Shown piece after piece: positions 41,550 to 51,961 of a stretch of DNA of 64,000 bases. The stretch is taken from positions 124,001 to 188,000 of the forward strand of contig NZ_SGOM01000005.1 in the NCBI RefSeq assembly GCF_022113815.1. Direction: 5' to 3'. The first letter of the stretch is position 1. Every line of letters begins with the position of its first letter. The notes under the pieces were generated by a model. The model saw nothing but the letters and a program-made list of their open reading frames with translations, was not told the DNA's origin and ran no database searches. This DNA is from Vibrio cincinnatiensis. Lineage in GTDB: Bacteria > Pseudomonadota > Gammaproteobacteria > Enterobacterales > Vibrionaceae. Both the position numbers and the translations under genes were made by a program.

Positions 41550-41581
41550 AGACATATAGACATCCAGAAGTATTGACGTCT
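41550..41581. promoter_or_regulatory. Four tandem met boxes in the metJ/metB divergent region
   Basis: Four contiguous 8-bp units run from 41550 to 41581. The first (AGACATAT), second (AGACATCC) and last (TGACGTCT, 41574-41581) match the AGACGTCT consensus at 6, 5 and 7 of 8; the third is weaker. Tandem 8-bp repeats are how MetJ dimers bind cooperatively. Confidence 0.88.
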
Positions 41582-41719
41582 CATTTTTTGATAAGTAAAG
41601 TGTAAACCTTATCGCTAGGATAAAAAAATAACGTTATTCATAACCACAACTATGAGATAAGTTGCGTGAATTAACGTACTTACACTCGTATCGGACGCTT
41701 ATCAGGAAAGGAAACAGTT

Positions 41720-42886
41720 ATGACCCTTCGCAAGTCAGCCACCATTGCGGTTCGAACCGGTATTGAATCAGACACTCAATACCACGCCGTTGTTCCCCCC
41801 ATTTATTTATCAACCAACTATGGCTTTCCTGCATTTGGTGAAGTGCCAACCTATGACTATACACGCTCAGGTAACCCAAACCGAGGGCTGCTTGAACAGG
41901 CCTTATCTGAATTAGAATGCGGGGAAGATGCCATTGTAACCAACTGCGGCACATCCGCTATTAACCTGTGGATCTCCACCTTTCTTACCCCGCAAGAATG
42001 GATTATTGCACCACATGATTGCTATGGCGGCACCTATCGATTACTCAATTCTCGAGCAAAAAAAGGGGATTTTAAGGTATTATTCATCGACCAATCCGAT
42101 CCGAAAGCTTTGACTGATGCATTAGCGCTCAACCCTAAACTGCTGCTAATCGAAACACCGTCCAACCCATTGGTCCGAGTTGTCGACATTGCCAACATTT
42201 GCCAGCAAGCCCAAGCAGTGGGTACCTTAGTCGCGGTCGACAATACCTTCCTCACACCGATTTACCAAAAACCCCTAACTTTAGGGGCGGATTTCGTGAT
42301 TCACTCCACAACCAAATACCTCAACGGTCACTCGGATGTCATCGGTGGCGTGATTATCAGTAAAACGAGCAAACACGCAGAAGAACTCGCTTGGTGGGGT
42401 AACTGCCTCGGTTCCACTGGTACACCGTTCGATAGTTACATGACACTGCGTGGATTACGCACTTTGGCAGCAAGAATGCGGGTGCATGAAGAGAGTGCCC
42501 AACATATTTTGGCTTATTTACAAAGCCAACCTTTCGTCGCCACCATTTATCATCCCAGTTTAACCTCTCATCCAGGCCACGCTATCGCCAAGAGGCAGCA
42601 AACCGGCTTTGGTTCTATGCTCAGTTTTGAGTTTGCAGGCTCATTTGAACAACTCAAAGCTTTCGTGGGTCACCTTTCTCTTTTCTCATTAGCCGAATCA
42701 TTGGGTGGAGTGGAAAGCTTAGTCTGTCATCCCGCCTCGATGACTCATCGAGCGATGGGTGAAGAAGCATTAGCAAAAGCAGGCGTTTCAGAACAATTAT
42801 TACGTTTATCGGTTGGCTTAGAAGATGTGGCAGATTTAATTGCGGATCTGGATCAAGCCTTTAAGCAAGTACAGGAGAGCTGTTAA
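41720..42886 (+). CDS. metB: Cystathionine gamma-synthase
   Basis: MetB makes cystathionine from O-succinylhomoserine and cysteine. The 388-residue PLP enzyme of the Cys/Met family has the cofactor lysine in HSTTKYLNGHSD (about residue 198), plus DNTFLTP and the FDSYMTLRGLRTL segment. The ATG follows AAAGGAAACAG. Its TAA overlaps the metL ATG by one base, so metBL is one translationally coupled operon. Confidence 0.96.
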   Translation: MTLRKSATIAVRTGIESDTQYHAVVPPIYLSTNYGFPAFGEVPTYDYTRSGNPNRGLLEQALSELECGEDAIVTNCGTSAINLWISTFLTPQEWIIAPHDCYGGTYRLLNSRAKKGDFKVLFIDQSDPKALTDALALNPKLLLIETPSNPLVRVVDIANICQQAQAVGTLVAVDNTFLTPIYQKPLTLGADFVIHSTTKYLNGHSDVIGGVIISKTSKHAEELAWWGNCLGSTGTPFDSYMTLRGLRTLAARMRVHEESAQHILAYLQSQPFVATIYHPSLTSHPGHAIAKRQQTGFGSMLSFEFAGSFEQLKAFVGHLSLFSLAESLGGVESLVCHPASMTHRAMGEEALAKAGVSEQLLRLSVGLEDVADLIADLDQAFKQVQESC

Positions 42887-45291
42887 TGGAGAGACAACTG
42901 CATAAATTTGGAGGAAGCAGCCTTGCCGATGCGGCTTGTTACCAAAGAGTCATCAGTATTCTTAAAACGTATTCACAAGCCGAAGATCTGATTGTTGTCT
43001 CAGCCGCAGGAAAAACCACCAATCGACTGATCGCCTTTTTAGAACATCTAGAAACCGATGGCCGCATCGCTCATGAATTATTGCAATCGTTACGTCAATA
43101 CCAAAGCAAGCTGATTGAAGACTTATTACAGGATGATTTGGCTATCACCTTGTTGGAAAAACTTCATCATGAGTGCTCAGTACTGGGTGAGTTGTCTGCC
43201 CCTCTTTCCAGCACAGAACGAGCCGCCGTGCTTGGCCATGGTGAAGTGTGGTCTGCACGATTATTAGCCGCTTTATTAAATCAGCAGCAGCTTCCCGCCG
43301 TTGCCCAAGATGCCCGCGCATTCCTACGTGCAGAAAGCGGTCCACAACCCGAAGTTGACCGAGCTCGCTCCTACCCATTGCTTAAAGAAGCGTTAGCACA
43401 ACATGCGCAGCAACGTATCGTGATCACCGGATTCATGGCACAAAATGATCAAGGCGACACTGTATTGCTAGGGAGAAATGGCTCCGACTACTCCGCAACG
43501 GTCATCGGTGCTTTAGCGAACGTTTCCCGCGTAACGATTTGGAGTGATGTGGCGGGAGTCTACAGTGCCGATCCACGAATGGTTGAAGATGCCTGCCTAC
43601 TGCCACTGCTACGCTTAGATGAAGCCAATGAACTGGCTCGCCTTGCTGCTCCTGTTTTGCATAGTCGAACCTTACAGCCCGTCGCACAAAGCACAATGGA
43701 CTTATACTTACGCTGCAGCTATCAGCCGGAATCGGGATCAACCCATATTGAACGTATTTTGGCTTCAGGACGAGGGGCAAAAATTATTACATCATTAGAT
43801 GATGTATTACTGATTGAATTACAATTACCCTCAGGACAAGGCTTCCAACGCCTACAACAAGATATACAAGCACGCCTACAACGCGCTCAGCTCGAACCTC
43901 TGGCTTTTGACATTCAAGCCGACCAACACCAATTGCGCCTTGCCTATACCCGAGAAATGGCCAGTGAAGTCTTTACCTATTTACAAGACTCCGCTTTAGC
44001 AACCGAAAGCCGGCTCAAAGAAGGTTATAGCTTACTGGCCGCAGTCGGAGCTGGTGTAACCCGTAATGCCCAGCACAGCTTTGGTTTTTATCAACAGCTA
44101 AAAAATGCGCCCGTCGAGTTTATCAGTGCGGCAGAATCGGAACTCAGCTTGGTCGCCATATTACGCAGTACCCCATTGAATCAACGCGTGATTGAACTGC
44201 ATACTCAACTGTTCCAAGCACAGAAACGCGTTGCAATTGCTTTATGTGGTAAAGGCAATATTGGTTCAAGCTGGTTAAAGCTGTTTGCAGAACAAAAAAC
44301 CGAGCTGGAAAAACGCTACGGTATGAATTTTGAGCTCGTTGCAGTTATTGACAGTCAAACCTATTGGTTTAATGAACAAGGGATAGATGCCAGCAAAGTC
44401 CATGATTATTACCAAGATGAAGCCCAACCTAATGATGGAAAAACGTGGTTAATGCAGCTAGGTCACTTATCTGGCTATGATGAAGTCATCGTGTTGGATG
44501 TGACCGCAAGTGAAGAACTTGCTTATCGATACTTGGAGATAGCTCAACAAGGGCTGCACCTGATCTCCGCCAATAAAATCGCTGGTTCAGCCAGTAGTGA
44601 ATACTACCAGCAAGTCAAAGAAGCCTTTAGCAAAATTGGCCGCCATTGGCTCTATAATGCGACGGTAGGGGCGGGCTTGCCGATCAATCATACCGTACGA
44701 GATCTAAGAGAAAGTGGGGATGAAATCACCGCACTCTCGGGGATTTTTTCAGGCACCCTCTCTTGGTTATTTCAGCAATATGATGGCTCTATTCCTTTCA
44801 ATGAATTAGTCGACCTTGCATGGCAACAAGGGCTAACAGAGCCCGATCCTCGTCATGATCTCGACGGTTCGGATGTGATGCGTAAATTAGTGATCTTAGC
44901 GCGAGAATCTGGGCTAGACATTGAACCTCAACAAGTCAAAGTAGAATCCTTAGTTCCAGACGACCTACACCCTTTATCACTGGATGATTTTTTAGATCAA
45001 AGCCAGCAACTCAACCAAAACCTAGCCAAACGTCTCGCTCGTGCGCAGCGAGAAGAGAAAGTACTGCGTTATGTAGCAAGGCTAGAGAAAAATGGCAAAG
45101 CCACGGTTGGCGTCGAAGCTTTAGAACGCGAACATCCTTTAGCCAACCTGCTGCCTTGTGACAACATCTTTGCGATTGAAAGTAAATGGTATCGAGATAA
45201 CCCGCTGGTAATTCGAGGCCCAGGGGCCGGACGAGAAGTTACTGCTGGGGCCATTCAATCAGATATCAATTTACTGGCAAGCTTGCTCTAG
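42886..45291 (+). CDS. metL: Bifunctional aspartokinase II / homoserine dehydrogenase II
   Basis: MetL starts and continues the aspartate pathway toward homoserine for methionine. The 801-residue protein has an N-terminal aspartate kinase (KFGGSSLAD near residues 7-15 and GRNGSDYSAT near 197), a central linker without clear ACT repression, and a C-terminal homoserine dehydrogenase from about residue 460 (CGKGNIGSSW, then SANKIAG). The start overlaps metB. Regulation is expected at the met boxes. Confidence 0.96.
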   Translation: MERQLHKFGGSSLADAACYQRVISILKTYSQAEDLIVVSAAGKTTNRLIAFLEHLETDGRIAHELLQSLRQYQSKLIEDLLQDDLAITLLEKLHHECSVLGELSAPLSSTERAAVLGHGEVWSARLLAALLNQQQLPAVAQDARAFLRAESGPQPEVDRARSYPLLKEALAQHAQQRIVITGFMAQNDQGDTVLLGRNGSDYSATVIGALANVSRVTIWSDVAGVYSADPRMVEDACLLPLLRLDEANELARLAAPVLHSRTLQPVAQSTMDLYLRCSYQPESGSTHIERILASGRGAKIITSLDDVLLIELQLPSGQGFQRLQQDIQARLQRAQLEPLAFDIQADQHQLRLAYTREMASEVFTYLQDSALATESRLKEGYSLLAAVGAGVTRNAQHSFGFYQQLKNAPVEFISAAESELSLVAILRSTPLNQRVIELHTQLFQAQKRVAIALCGKGNIGSSWLKLFAEQKTELEKRYGMNFELVAVIDSQTYWFNEQGIDASKVHDYYQDEAQPNDGKTWLMQLGHLSGYDEVIVLDVTASEELAYRYLEIAQQGLHLISANKIAGSASSEYYQQVKEAFSKIGRHWLYNATVGAGLPINHTVRDLRESGDEITALSGIFSGTLSWLFQQYDGSIPFNELVDLAWQQGLTEPDPRHDLDGSDVMRKLVILARESGLDIEPQQVKVESLVPDDLHPLSLDDFLDQSQQLNQNLAKRLARAQREEKVLRYVARLEKNGKATVGVEALEREHPLANLLPCDNIFAIESKWYRDNPLVIRGPGAGREVTAGAIQSDINLLASLL

Positions 45292-45315
45292 CCCCCCCAC
45301 AACACGATCACTTTC

Positions 45316-45347
45316 AAGCTCACGAATCATAGTGAGCTTTTTCTTTT
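45316..45347 (+). terminator. Terminator of metBL
   Basis: AAGCTCAC and GTGAGCTT form an 8-bp stem around an 8-nt loop, followed by TTTCTTTT. Confidence 0.88.
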
Positions 45348-45457
45348 AACAAACAGAGACAAACCCGTAATTCCACGCTAAGTTAGGTTCACCATGCATT
45401 CATGAATTATCGAATAACACATTCACTCAGCTTGAAATAACCTCACGATCAAGATGA

Positions 45458-46465
<1,008 letters not shown>

Positions 46466-46476
46466 ATTCTCGATAT

Positions 46477-46508
46477 AAAAAACGCCGCTCTTAGATGCGG
46501 CGTTTTTT
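46477..46508. terminator. Bidirectional terminator between metF and zapB
   Basis: AACGCCGC and GCGGCGTT form a stem around an 8-nt loop, with A and T runs on either side, between two convergent genes. Confidence 0.93.
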
Positions 46509-46539
46509 ATTGATTCAGTCTGTTAAAGTCAAAGTGACC

Positions 46540-46782
46540 TTACTCAACCTCTTCCATTTTACCCAATAGGCTGCGAATGCGCTCTTGCCACTGTGCATGT
46601 TCTTGTTCCATTTGCTGCGCTTTCTGTTCTAGAGCTTCGCGGCTTGATTTTAGCTCATTCGCTTCTTCCGCTAATTTTTGTTTTTCTTCTTTTAGCTCTT
46701 CAACTTCCATTTGCAGTAAGGCGATTGTATCAACCGCCGTTTGAATTTTTGCTTCTAGTTGCTCTAGTACTTCAAAAGACAT
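46540..46782 (-). CDS. zapB: Cell-division protein ZapB
   Basis: ZapB is a small coiled-coil protein at the division site that links to ZapA and MatP. The 80-residue product starts [20 protein letters not shown] and is one continuous heptad-repeat coil rich in Glu, Lys, Gln and Leu, matching ZapB in length and sequence. It is a single gene convergent with metF. Confidence 0.94.
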   Translation of the reverse strand: MSFEVLEQLEAKIQTAVDTIALLQMEVEELKEEKQKLAEEANELKSSREALEQKAQQMEQEHAQWQERIRSLLGKMEEVE

Positions 46783-47095
46783 GGTACTTACCCTTTATTG
46801 ATTCAGTTGAGTGAACGATCTTCACTTTATCGCTCCATTCTACTCAGCCAAGCGCAGAGAAACACTCACTATATTCGATCTTTCTCACCATTTGGTTAAA
46901 AAAAAGCCATAATTTTATAAGATGCGAAGATTCCTCCCTTTCACTGACAAAAAAAGACCAAGATCCAAGGCTTTTTTGTACTTGATTTTGATCCAATGCA
47001 ACTCTCGGCCCTCGTAAATAGCAAACGTTTTCTTATTAGTATGCTAAAATTCGCGCAAATTTTTCCCCTCTTTCTAATCTCTGCTTGGAGTGATC
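46783..47095. other. 313-bp gap between zapB and glpX
   Basis: This AT-rich stretch between divergent genes must hold both promoters. The direct repeat CCAAG-AT-CCAAG (about 46960-46971) and TTGATTTTGATCC near 46982 are visible. I see no ORF, RNA gene or clear operator. Confidence 0.6.
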
Positions 47096-48103
47096 ATGAA
47101 ACGCGATTTAGCAATGGCCTTTTCTCGAGTAACCGAAGGTGCGGCTTTAGCCGGCTATAAATGGCTTGGCCGTGGTGATAAAAATACCGCCGATGGGGCC
47201 GCCGTTGAGGTCATGCGGGCCTTACTGAATAAAACCGAAATAAAAGGTGAAATTGTGATTGGGGAAGGTGAAATTGATGAAGCCCCAATGCTGTATATCG
47301 GAGAGAAAGTCGGGCTAGGTGGTGATGAAGTTGACATTGCGGTTGATCCCATTGAAGGTACACGAATGACGGCTATGGGGCAATCCAATGCTCTAGCGGT
47401 ACTGGCCGCTGGAGAAAAAGACAGCTTCTTAAAAGCCCCTGATATGTATATGGAAAAGCTGGTTGTTGGTCCTGGTGCGAAAGGTTGTATTGACTTAAAT
47501 AAACCATTGGCTGAAAACCTAACCAATATTGCCAGTGCACTGAATAAACCACTCAACCAGTTGACCGTCATAACCTTAGCAAAACCTCGTCATGACCAAG
47601 TGATCAGTGACATGCAAAACATGGGAGTTCGAGTGTTTGCCGTGCCAGATGGTGATGTGGCCGCTTCTATCCTCACTTGTATGCCAGATAGCGAAGTCGA
47701 TGCAATGTACTGTATCGGTGGCGCACCAGAAGGGGTTGTCTCTGCGGCGGCTATCCGTGCTTTAGACGGTGATATGCATGGCCGTCTTCTACCTCGCCAC
47801 CAAGTCAAAGGCGAAACGGAAGATAACCGTATTTGGGGTGCAAAAGAACTGGCTCGCTGCCAAGAAATGGGCGTTGAGGCGAATAAGGTTCTGTGTTTAG
47901 AAGAAATGGCACGCAGTGATAATGTTATTTTTGCAGCCACAGGGATCACGAAAGGAGATCTGCTGGAAGGGATCACTCGTCAAGGTAATATTGCAACAAC
48001 CGAAACCTTACTGATTCGTGGCCGCTGTCGCACGATTCGTCGAATTAAATCCACGCACTATCTAGAGCGAAAAGATCCAGAAGTACGAGAAATCATTTTG
48101 TAG
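47096..48103 (+). CDS. glpX: Class II fructose-1,6-bisphosphatase GlpX
   Basis: GlpX hydrolyses fructose-1,6-bisphosphate in gluconeogenesis. The 335-residue protein has the inositol-phosphatase-like fold with metal-binding GEGEIDEAPML (about 55-65) and DPIEGTRMTAMG (about 85-96). It starts at ATG 47096 with TTGGAG five nt upstream; a GTG two codons earlier is less likely. Here it is not in a glpFK operon; it converges on pfkA, which catalyses the opposite direction. Confidence 0.95.
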   Translation: MKRDLAMAFSRVTEGAALAGYKWLGRGDKNTADGAAVEVMRALLNKTEIKGEIVIGEGEIDEAPMLYIGEKVGLGGDEVDIAVDPIEGTRMTAMGQSNALAVLAAGEKDSFLKAPDMYMEKLVVGPGAKGCIDLNKPLAENLTNIASALNKPLNQLTVITLAKPRHDQVISDMQNMGVRVFAVPDGDVAASILTCMPDSEVDAMYCIGGAPEGVVSAAAIRALDGDMHGRLLPRHQVKGETEDNRIWGAKELARCQEMGVEANKVLCLEEMARSDNVIFAATGITKGDLLEGITRQGNIATTETLLIRGRCRTIRRIKSTHYLERKDPEVREIIL

Positions 48104-48128
48104 TATGACTGGATTGGCCAACAGCCAT

Positions 48129-48155
48129 AAAAAAGACCGCTGCGGCGGTCTTTTT
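48129..48155. terminator. Bidirectional terminator between glpX and pfkA
   Basis: AAAAAGACCGC and GCGGTCTTTTT pair around TGCG between the two convergent genes. Confidence 0.93.
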
Positions 48156-48182
48156 AGATTCATCACACATAAAGAGTGTTAA

Positions 48183-49145
48183 TTAGAACAACTCTTCTGC
48201 AACTTTGAATAGATCTTGGCGCACTGGGCGTTTCATCGTTTCAATCGCTTCAATGATATCGTGGTGAACCAGTTCTTCTTTTTGAATACCGACACAACGA
48301 CCGCCATGCCCTTCTAACAATAAATGAACCGCGTAGTTCCCCATGCGAGAAGCAAGAATACGGTCAAATGCGGTTGGGCGACCACCACGTTGAATATGGC
48401 CTAGAACCGTTGCACGAGTCTCACGGCCTGTCGCTTTTTCAATTTCTTTCGCCAACTGACTGGCATCAGTCATTAGCTCTGTGAGCGCAATGATCGCGTG
48501 TTTTTTACCTTTAGTGATCCCATCTTGAATGTTGGAGATCAGTTGATCCATATCTAGACCTGTTTCAGGCGTAATCACATACTCACACCCACCAGCAATC
48601 GCAGACATCAGTGTCAGATCACCACAATGGCGACCCATGATTTCTACAATCGAAATGCGCTGGTGAGAAGAAGAGGTATCACGTAGACGGTCAATCGCAT
48701 CAATAACGGTATTGATCGCAGAAAGGTAACCAATCGTGTAATCCGTACCAGCAATATCGTTATCGATCGTGCCCGGTACACCCACACATGGGAAACCCAT
48801 TTCAGTCAGCTTTTTTGCTCCCATATAAGAGCCATCACCACCGATCACGACAAGAGCATCGATGTTGTGTTTCTTTAGATTCTCAATGGCTTTTTTACGA
48901 ACTTCTTCATCACGAAACTCAGGGAAACGAGCTGAACCAAGAAATGTTCCCCCTTTATTGATCACATCTGAAACACTGTAGCGGTCTAGTTGTTTGATAT
49001 TATCTTGGTATAAACCTAGATAACCATCATAAATACCGTAAACACCCAAGCCGGCACCTAATGCGGTACGAACAACGCCGCGAATTGCAGCATTCATGCC
49101 TGGTGCATCACCACCACTTGTCAAAACACCGATATTCTTAATCAT
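48183..49145 (-). CDS. pfkA: 6-phosphofructokinase
   Basis: PfkA phosphorylates fructose-6-phosphate with ATP, the committed step of glycolysis. The 320-residue protein has [16 protein letters not shown] near the N-terminus, the ATP-site GGDGSYMGA and the catalytic TIDND near residue 125. MGRHCGDL follows. The ATG at 49145 follows GAGGG and is preferred to a GTG two codons upstream. It converges with glpX and lies upstream of fieF, as in E. coli. Confidence 0.97.
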   Translation of the reverse strand: MIKNIGVLTSGGDAPGMNAAIRGVVRTALGAGLGVYGIYDGYLGLYQDNIKQLDRYSVSDVINKGGTFLGSARFPEFRDEEVRKKAIENLKKHNIDALVVIGGDGSYMGAKKLTEMGFPCVGVPGTIDNDIAGTDYTIGYLSAINTVIDAIDRLRDTSSSHQRISIVEIMGRHCGDLTLMSAIAGGCEYVITPETGLDMDQLISNIQDGITKGKKHAIIALTELMTDASQLAKEIEKATGRETRATVLGHIQRGGRPTAFDRILASRMGNYAVHLLLEGHGGRCVGIQKEELVHHDIIEAIETMKRPVRQDLFKVAEELF

Positions 49146-49406
49146 GCTCACCCTCGATTTTTTGAGAATTTAATACTCATTTTTAACGTTGCTCACTAAC
49201 GACAAGAAGAGCAACAAAATCTGTTTAAACTGTGCGTTATGTTACCTTGCCCAAGCAGGAATACTACTGTTATTTGAGCCTATTTTGTAACTTTACTACT
49301 TCTGTAAGAGTATTACAGCTTTGCGGAATAGCTTTGTTGATTCACATCAGGATCGTGTTTTTTAGTTTAATTGACTAAAAGATAGTCAAACTCTGACAAC
49401 CTTTCC

Positions 49407-50315
49407 TCACCAAGCATGATGTTTCTGCTTTTTCTCCACGCCAAACACCACAGAATAAGGATCTTGATGGATCAAGACATCGGCACCGGGAAAAGTTTTA
49501 CGTAGTTTGTCTTCTACTTGATCGGAAATATGGTGAGCCTCAATCAAGGGAATTTGATCTTCTAGCTCTAGATGCAGTTGAATAAATCGCACCGGACCCG
49601 CCATTCGAGTACGCAGTTGATGCACTCCTAATACCCCTTCGACCGATAAAGAAATGGCTTGAATCTGAGCCAGTTCCTCATCGGGTAGCTTTCTATCCAA
49701 TAAGGTTTGCACTGCCTGATACGCCATATGAAAAGCGCTATAAAGAATGTAAATACCGATACCGATGGCAAAAATAGCATCCGCTTGTTTGAACCCAAAC
49801 CAGCTTAACCCTAATGCCACAATGATGGCCGCGTTCATATATAGATCGGTTTGATAGTGAAGTGAATCTGCCGCAATGGCTTGGCTTGCCGTTTTTTTCA
49901 CCACATAGCGCTGAAACATCACTAATGCAAAAGTGACCAACATGGCAAACAAGCTGACATAGATACCGTATTCCGGTGACTGTAACTCGTGGGGACGGAA
50001 AAAACGCTCAACACCATTCAAAATTAAAAAGCAGGCCGAGCCAGAGATAAACATTGCTTGAGCTAATGCCGCCAATGACTCCGCTTTACCGTGTCCAAAG
50101 GCATGTTCTCGATCAGCGGGTTGCAGGGCATAACGAACAACGATTAAATTAACCACTGAAGCAGCAATATCGAGCAAAGAATCAACGACGGATGCCAATA
50201 AACTGACTGAGCCTGTGACCCACCACGCGGCAATTTTCACCAGCAATAGGAAACTAGCAACAATAGTTGCCGTCCAGGCAGCGAGTGTTACTAAACGTGC
50301 GTATTCCTGTTTCAT
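49407..50315 (-). CDS. fieF: Cation-efflux pump FieF (ferrous iron/zinc)
   Basis: FieF is an inner-membrane CDF-family antiporter that exports Fe(II) and Zn(II) in exchange for protons. The 302-residue protein has six membrane helices. Metal-site residues are in [12 protein letters not shown] (helix II) and HYQTDLYMN (helix V), and the cytosolic C-terminal domain (about 210-290) is the dimerising metal sensor. It lies beside cpxP, as in E. coli, in the cpxP-fieF-pfkA order. Confidence 0.94.
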   Translation of the reverse strand: MKQEYARLVTLAAWTATIVASFLLLVKIAAWWVTGSVSLLASVVDSLLDIAASVVNLIVVRYALQPADREHAFGHGKAESLAALAQAMFISGSACFLILNGVERFFRPHELQSPEYGIYVSLFAMLVTFALVMFQRYVVKKTASQAIAADSLHYQTDLYMNAAIIVALGLSWFGFKQADAIFAIGIGIYILYSAFHMAYQAVQTLLDRKLPDEELAQIQAISLSVEGVLGVHQLRTRMAGPVRFIQLHLELEDQIPLIEAHHISDQVEDKLRKTFPGADVLIHQDPYSVVFGVEKKQKHHAW

Positions 50316-50460
50316 CGCTTCTCACCGTCACAAAATACAAAAGAGTAATTATACACATTAAGTCATGTAAACAGCAGGTTTCCCACTCCACAAGAATAAA
50401 ACCAACCGTATGATAAGGCCAAAAAACGGTAGAGATGCACTTGAGTACCCGCATACAATA

Positions 50461-50494
50461 AACAAAGGCAGCACTTAGTGTGCTGCCTTTGTTT
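50461..50494 (-). terminator. Terminator of cpxP
   Basis: A perfect 14-bp stem (AACAAAGGCAGCAC with its complement) closes on TTAGT, 24 nt past the cpxP stop, with a T-rich tail on the minus strand. Confidence 0.88.
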
Positions 50495-50517
50495 ATGTTA
50501 ACTCAACGTTATCTCAA

Positions 50518-51051
50518 TTAAGAACGGCCTTTACCTTTTGAACCGTCATTATTTCCACGAGGACCCTCACCGTTTCCTCTTGGGCCTTTCTGCCAGTTTT
50601 CATCCATACATTCTTGCTGCAATGTTTGTAATTTTTCTTTCTGCTCATCGGTCAGGATACTCATCATTTGATGGCGGTTTTTCATCATTTCAACCCGACG
50701 CTCAACGTGCATATCGACCATCTGTTTTGCCAATTCCGTCGCGGCTGCTTGATCAAAGTCTGGGGCCAGCATCAAGTTACGTTCTTGTTCACGTATCGAA
50801 CGCATTTCATCACGAGGGCCAGATTTACGTTTCTCTTGCATTGTTTGACGATTTTGCTCACGCAGCGCTTTCATTTGGCTCTGTTGTTCTGGCGTTAACT
50901 TCAACTCTCTTGTCATCGCTCGTTCATTATGCATACCACACATGCCATCGTGGTTCGGTTTTCCTTTGCCGCCATAGGCAAAAACACTCGCACTACCAAG
51001 AGTTAAAGGTAAGACAACTGCCGCTAACACCATTTTTTTTGTCATGTTCAT
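50518..51051 (-). CDS. cpxP: CpxP/Spy-family periplasmic stress protein
   Basis: CpxP is a periplasmic chaperone that damps the sensor CpxA and is strongly induced by CpxR. The protein has a signal peptide (about 1-25, cut near VFAYGG) and two LTxxQ motifs, LTPEQQSQ and LTDEQKEK, typical of the CpxP/Spy family. Its tail is rich in Gly, Lys and Asn. The frame starts with three consecutive ATGs (51057, 51054, 51051); the last is best spaced (8 nt) from GAGG and is used here. It is divergent from cpxRA with a CpxR box between. Confidence 0.9.
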   Translation of the reverse strand: MNMTKKMVLAAVVLPLTLGSASVFAYGGKGKPNHDGMCGMHNERAMTRELKLTPEQQSQMKALREQNRQTMQEKRKSGPRDEMRSIREQERNLMLAPDFDQAAATELAKQMVDMHVERRVEMMKNRHQMMSILTDEQKEKLQTLQQECMDENWQKGPRGNGEGPRGNNDGSKGKGRS

Positions 51052-51162
51052 CATCATTTCCTCTCTTTGAAGGTTACCGCCCAGCCTCTTCTATCACTTC
51101 AAGTCTGTCACGATAAGAAAATCTGCCTATGCAGTACTTAAGTGTAGAATAGACCCTGATAG

Positions 51163-51198
51163 GTAAAGTGGTGTTTAGAGAGCGTAAAGAATCGTAAA
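51163..51198. promoter_or_regulatory. CpxR box between cpxP and cpxRA
   Basis: GTAAA (51184-51188), five bases, then GTAAA (51194-51198) is an exact GTAAA-N5-GTAAA CpxR site. A third GTAAA lies at 51163-51167, 21 bp upstream of the first. It lies in the 218-bp divergent region and should activate both cpxP and cpxRA. Confidence 0.85.
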
Positions 51199-51274
51199 GA
51201 GTGAACTCTCTGCTGCTGCTTTCTTTACTTTCACAGTAAACTATCGCTAATCCAAGACCAATAAAGAGGCGGTT

Positions 51275-51961
51275 ATGGCACATATTCTTCTGATTGATGA
51301 CGATACAGAACTGACGAGTTTGCTCAACGAAGTACTGAGCTATGAAGGGTTTGAGGTATCAGAAGCCAATGATGGATTATCTGGGCTTGAAGCCCTCGAT
51401 GAGAGTGTCGATCTAATTTTACTTGATGTCATGATGCCTAAATTAAATGGAATGGAAACCCTGAAAAGACTGCGTGAGCAATGGCAAACTCCGGTTCTCA
51501 TGCTTACGGCAAAAGGTGAAGAGATCGATCGGGTGATCGGTTTAGAACTGGGGGCCGACGATTACCTTCCTAAACCCTTTAGTGATAGAGAGCTACTGGC
51601 CCGTATCCGTGCTATTTTACGTCGCACACAAACCCCGTTCACCAATAAATCGTCTGATGTCATTGAGTGCCAAGATATACAGCTCTACCCCGGTAAACAA
51701 GAAGCCTATTGCCAAGGGCAACTGTTAGACTTAACCAGTACCGAGTTTGCCCTGCTGGCTCACTTTGTGCAAAACCCTGGGGAAACCTTAACCAAAGAAG
51801 GCCTCAGCCTAGATGTATTAGGTAAACGACTCGCAGCCTTTGACCGAGCCATCGATATGCATGTCTCAAATTTACGAAAAAAGCTGCCTGAGCGCACCGA
51901 TAATAAACCTCGAATTAAAACATTACGTGGCCGAGGCTACTTAATGGTTCAGGAGGATTAA
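51275..51961 (+). CDS. cpxR: CpxR, envelope-stress response regulator
   Basis: CpxR is the OmpR-family regulator of the envelope-stress response. The 228-residue protein has a receiver domain with the acidic pocket IDDD and phospho-acceptor Asp51, then Lys in YLPKPF near residue 100. A C-terminal winged helix (about 130-226) follows. The ATG follows AGAGGCGGTT. Its TAA overlaps the cpxA ATG by one base. Confidence 0.97.
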   Translation: MAHILLIDDDTELTSLLNEVLSYEGFEVSEANDGLSGLEALDESVDLILLDVMMPKLNGMETLKRLREQWQTPVLMLTAKGEEIDRVIGLELGADDYLPKPFSDRELLARIRAILRRTQTPFTNKSSDVIECQDIQLYPGKQEAYCQGQLLDLTSTEFALLAHFVQNPGETLTKEGLSLDVLGKRLAAFDRAIDMHVSNLRKKLPERTDNKPRIKTLRGRGYLMVQED

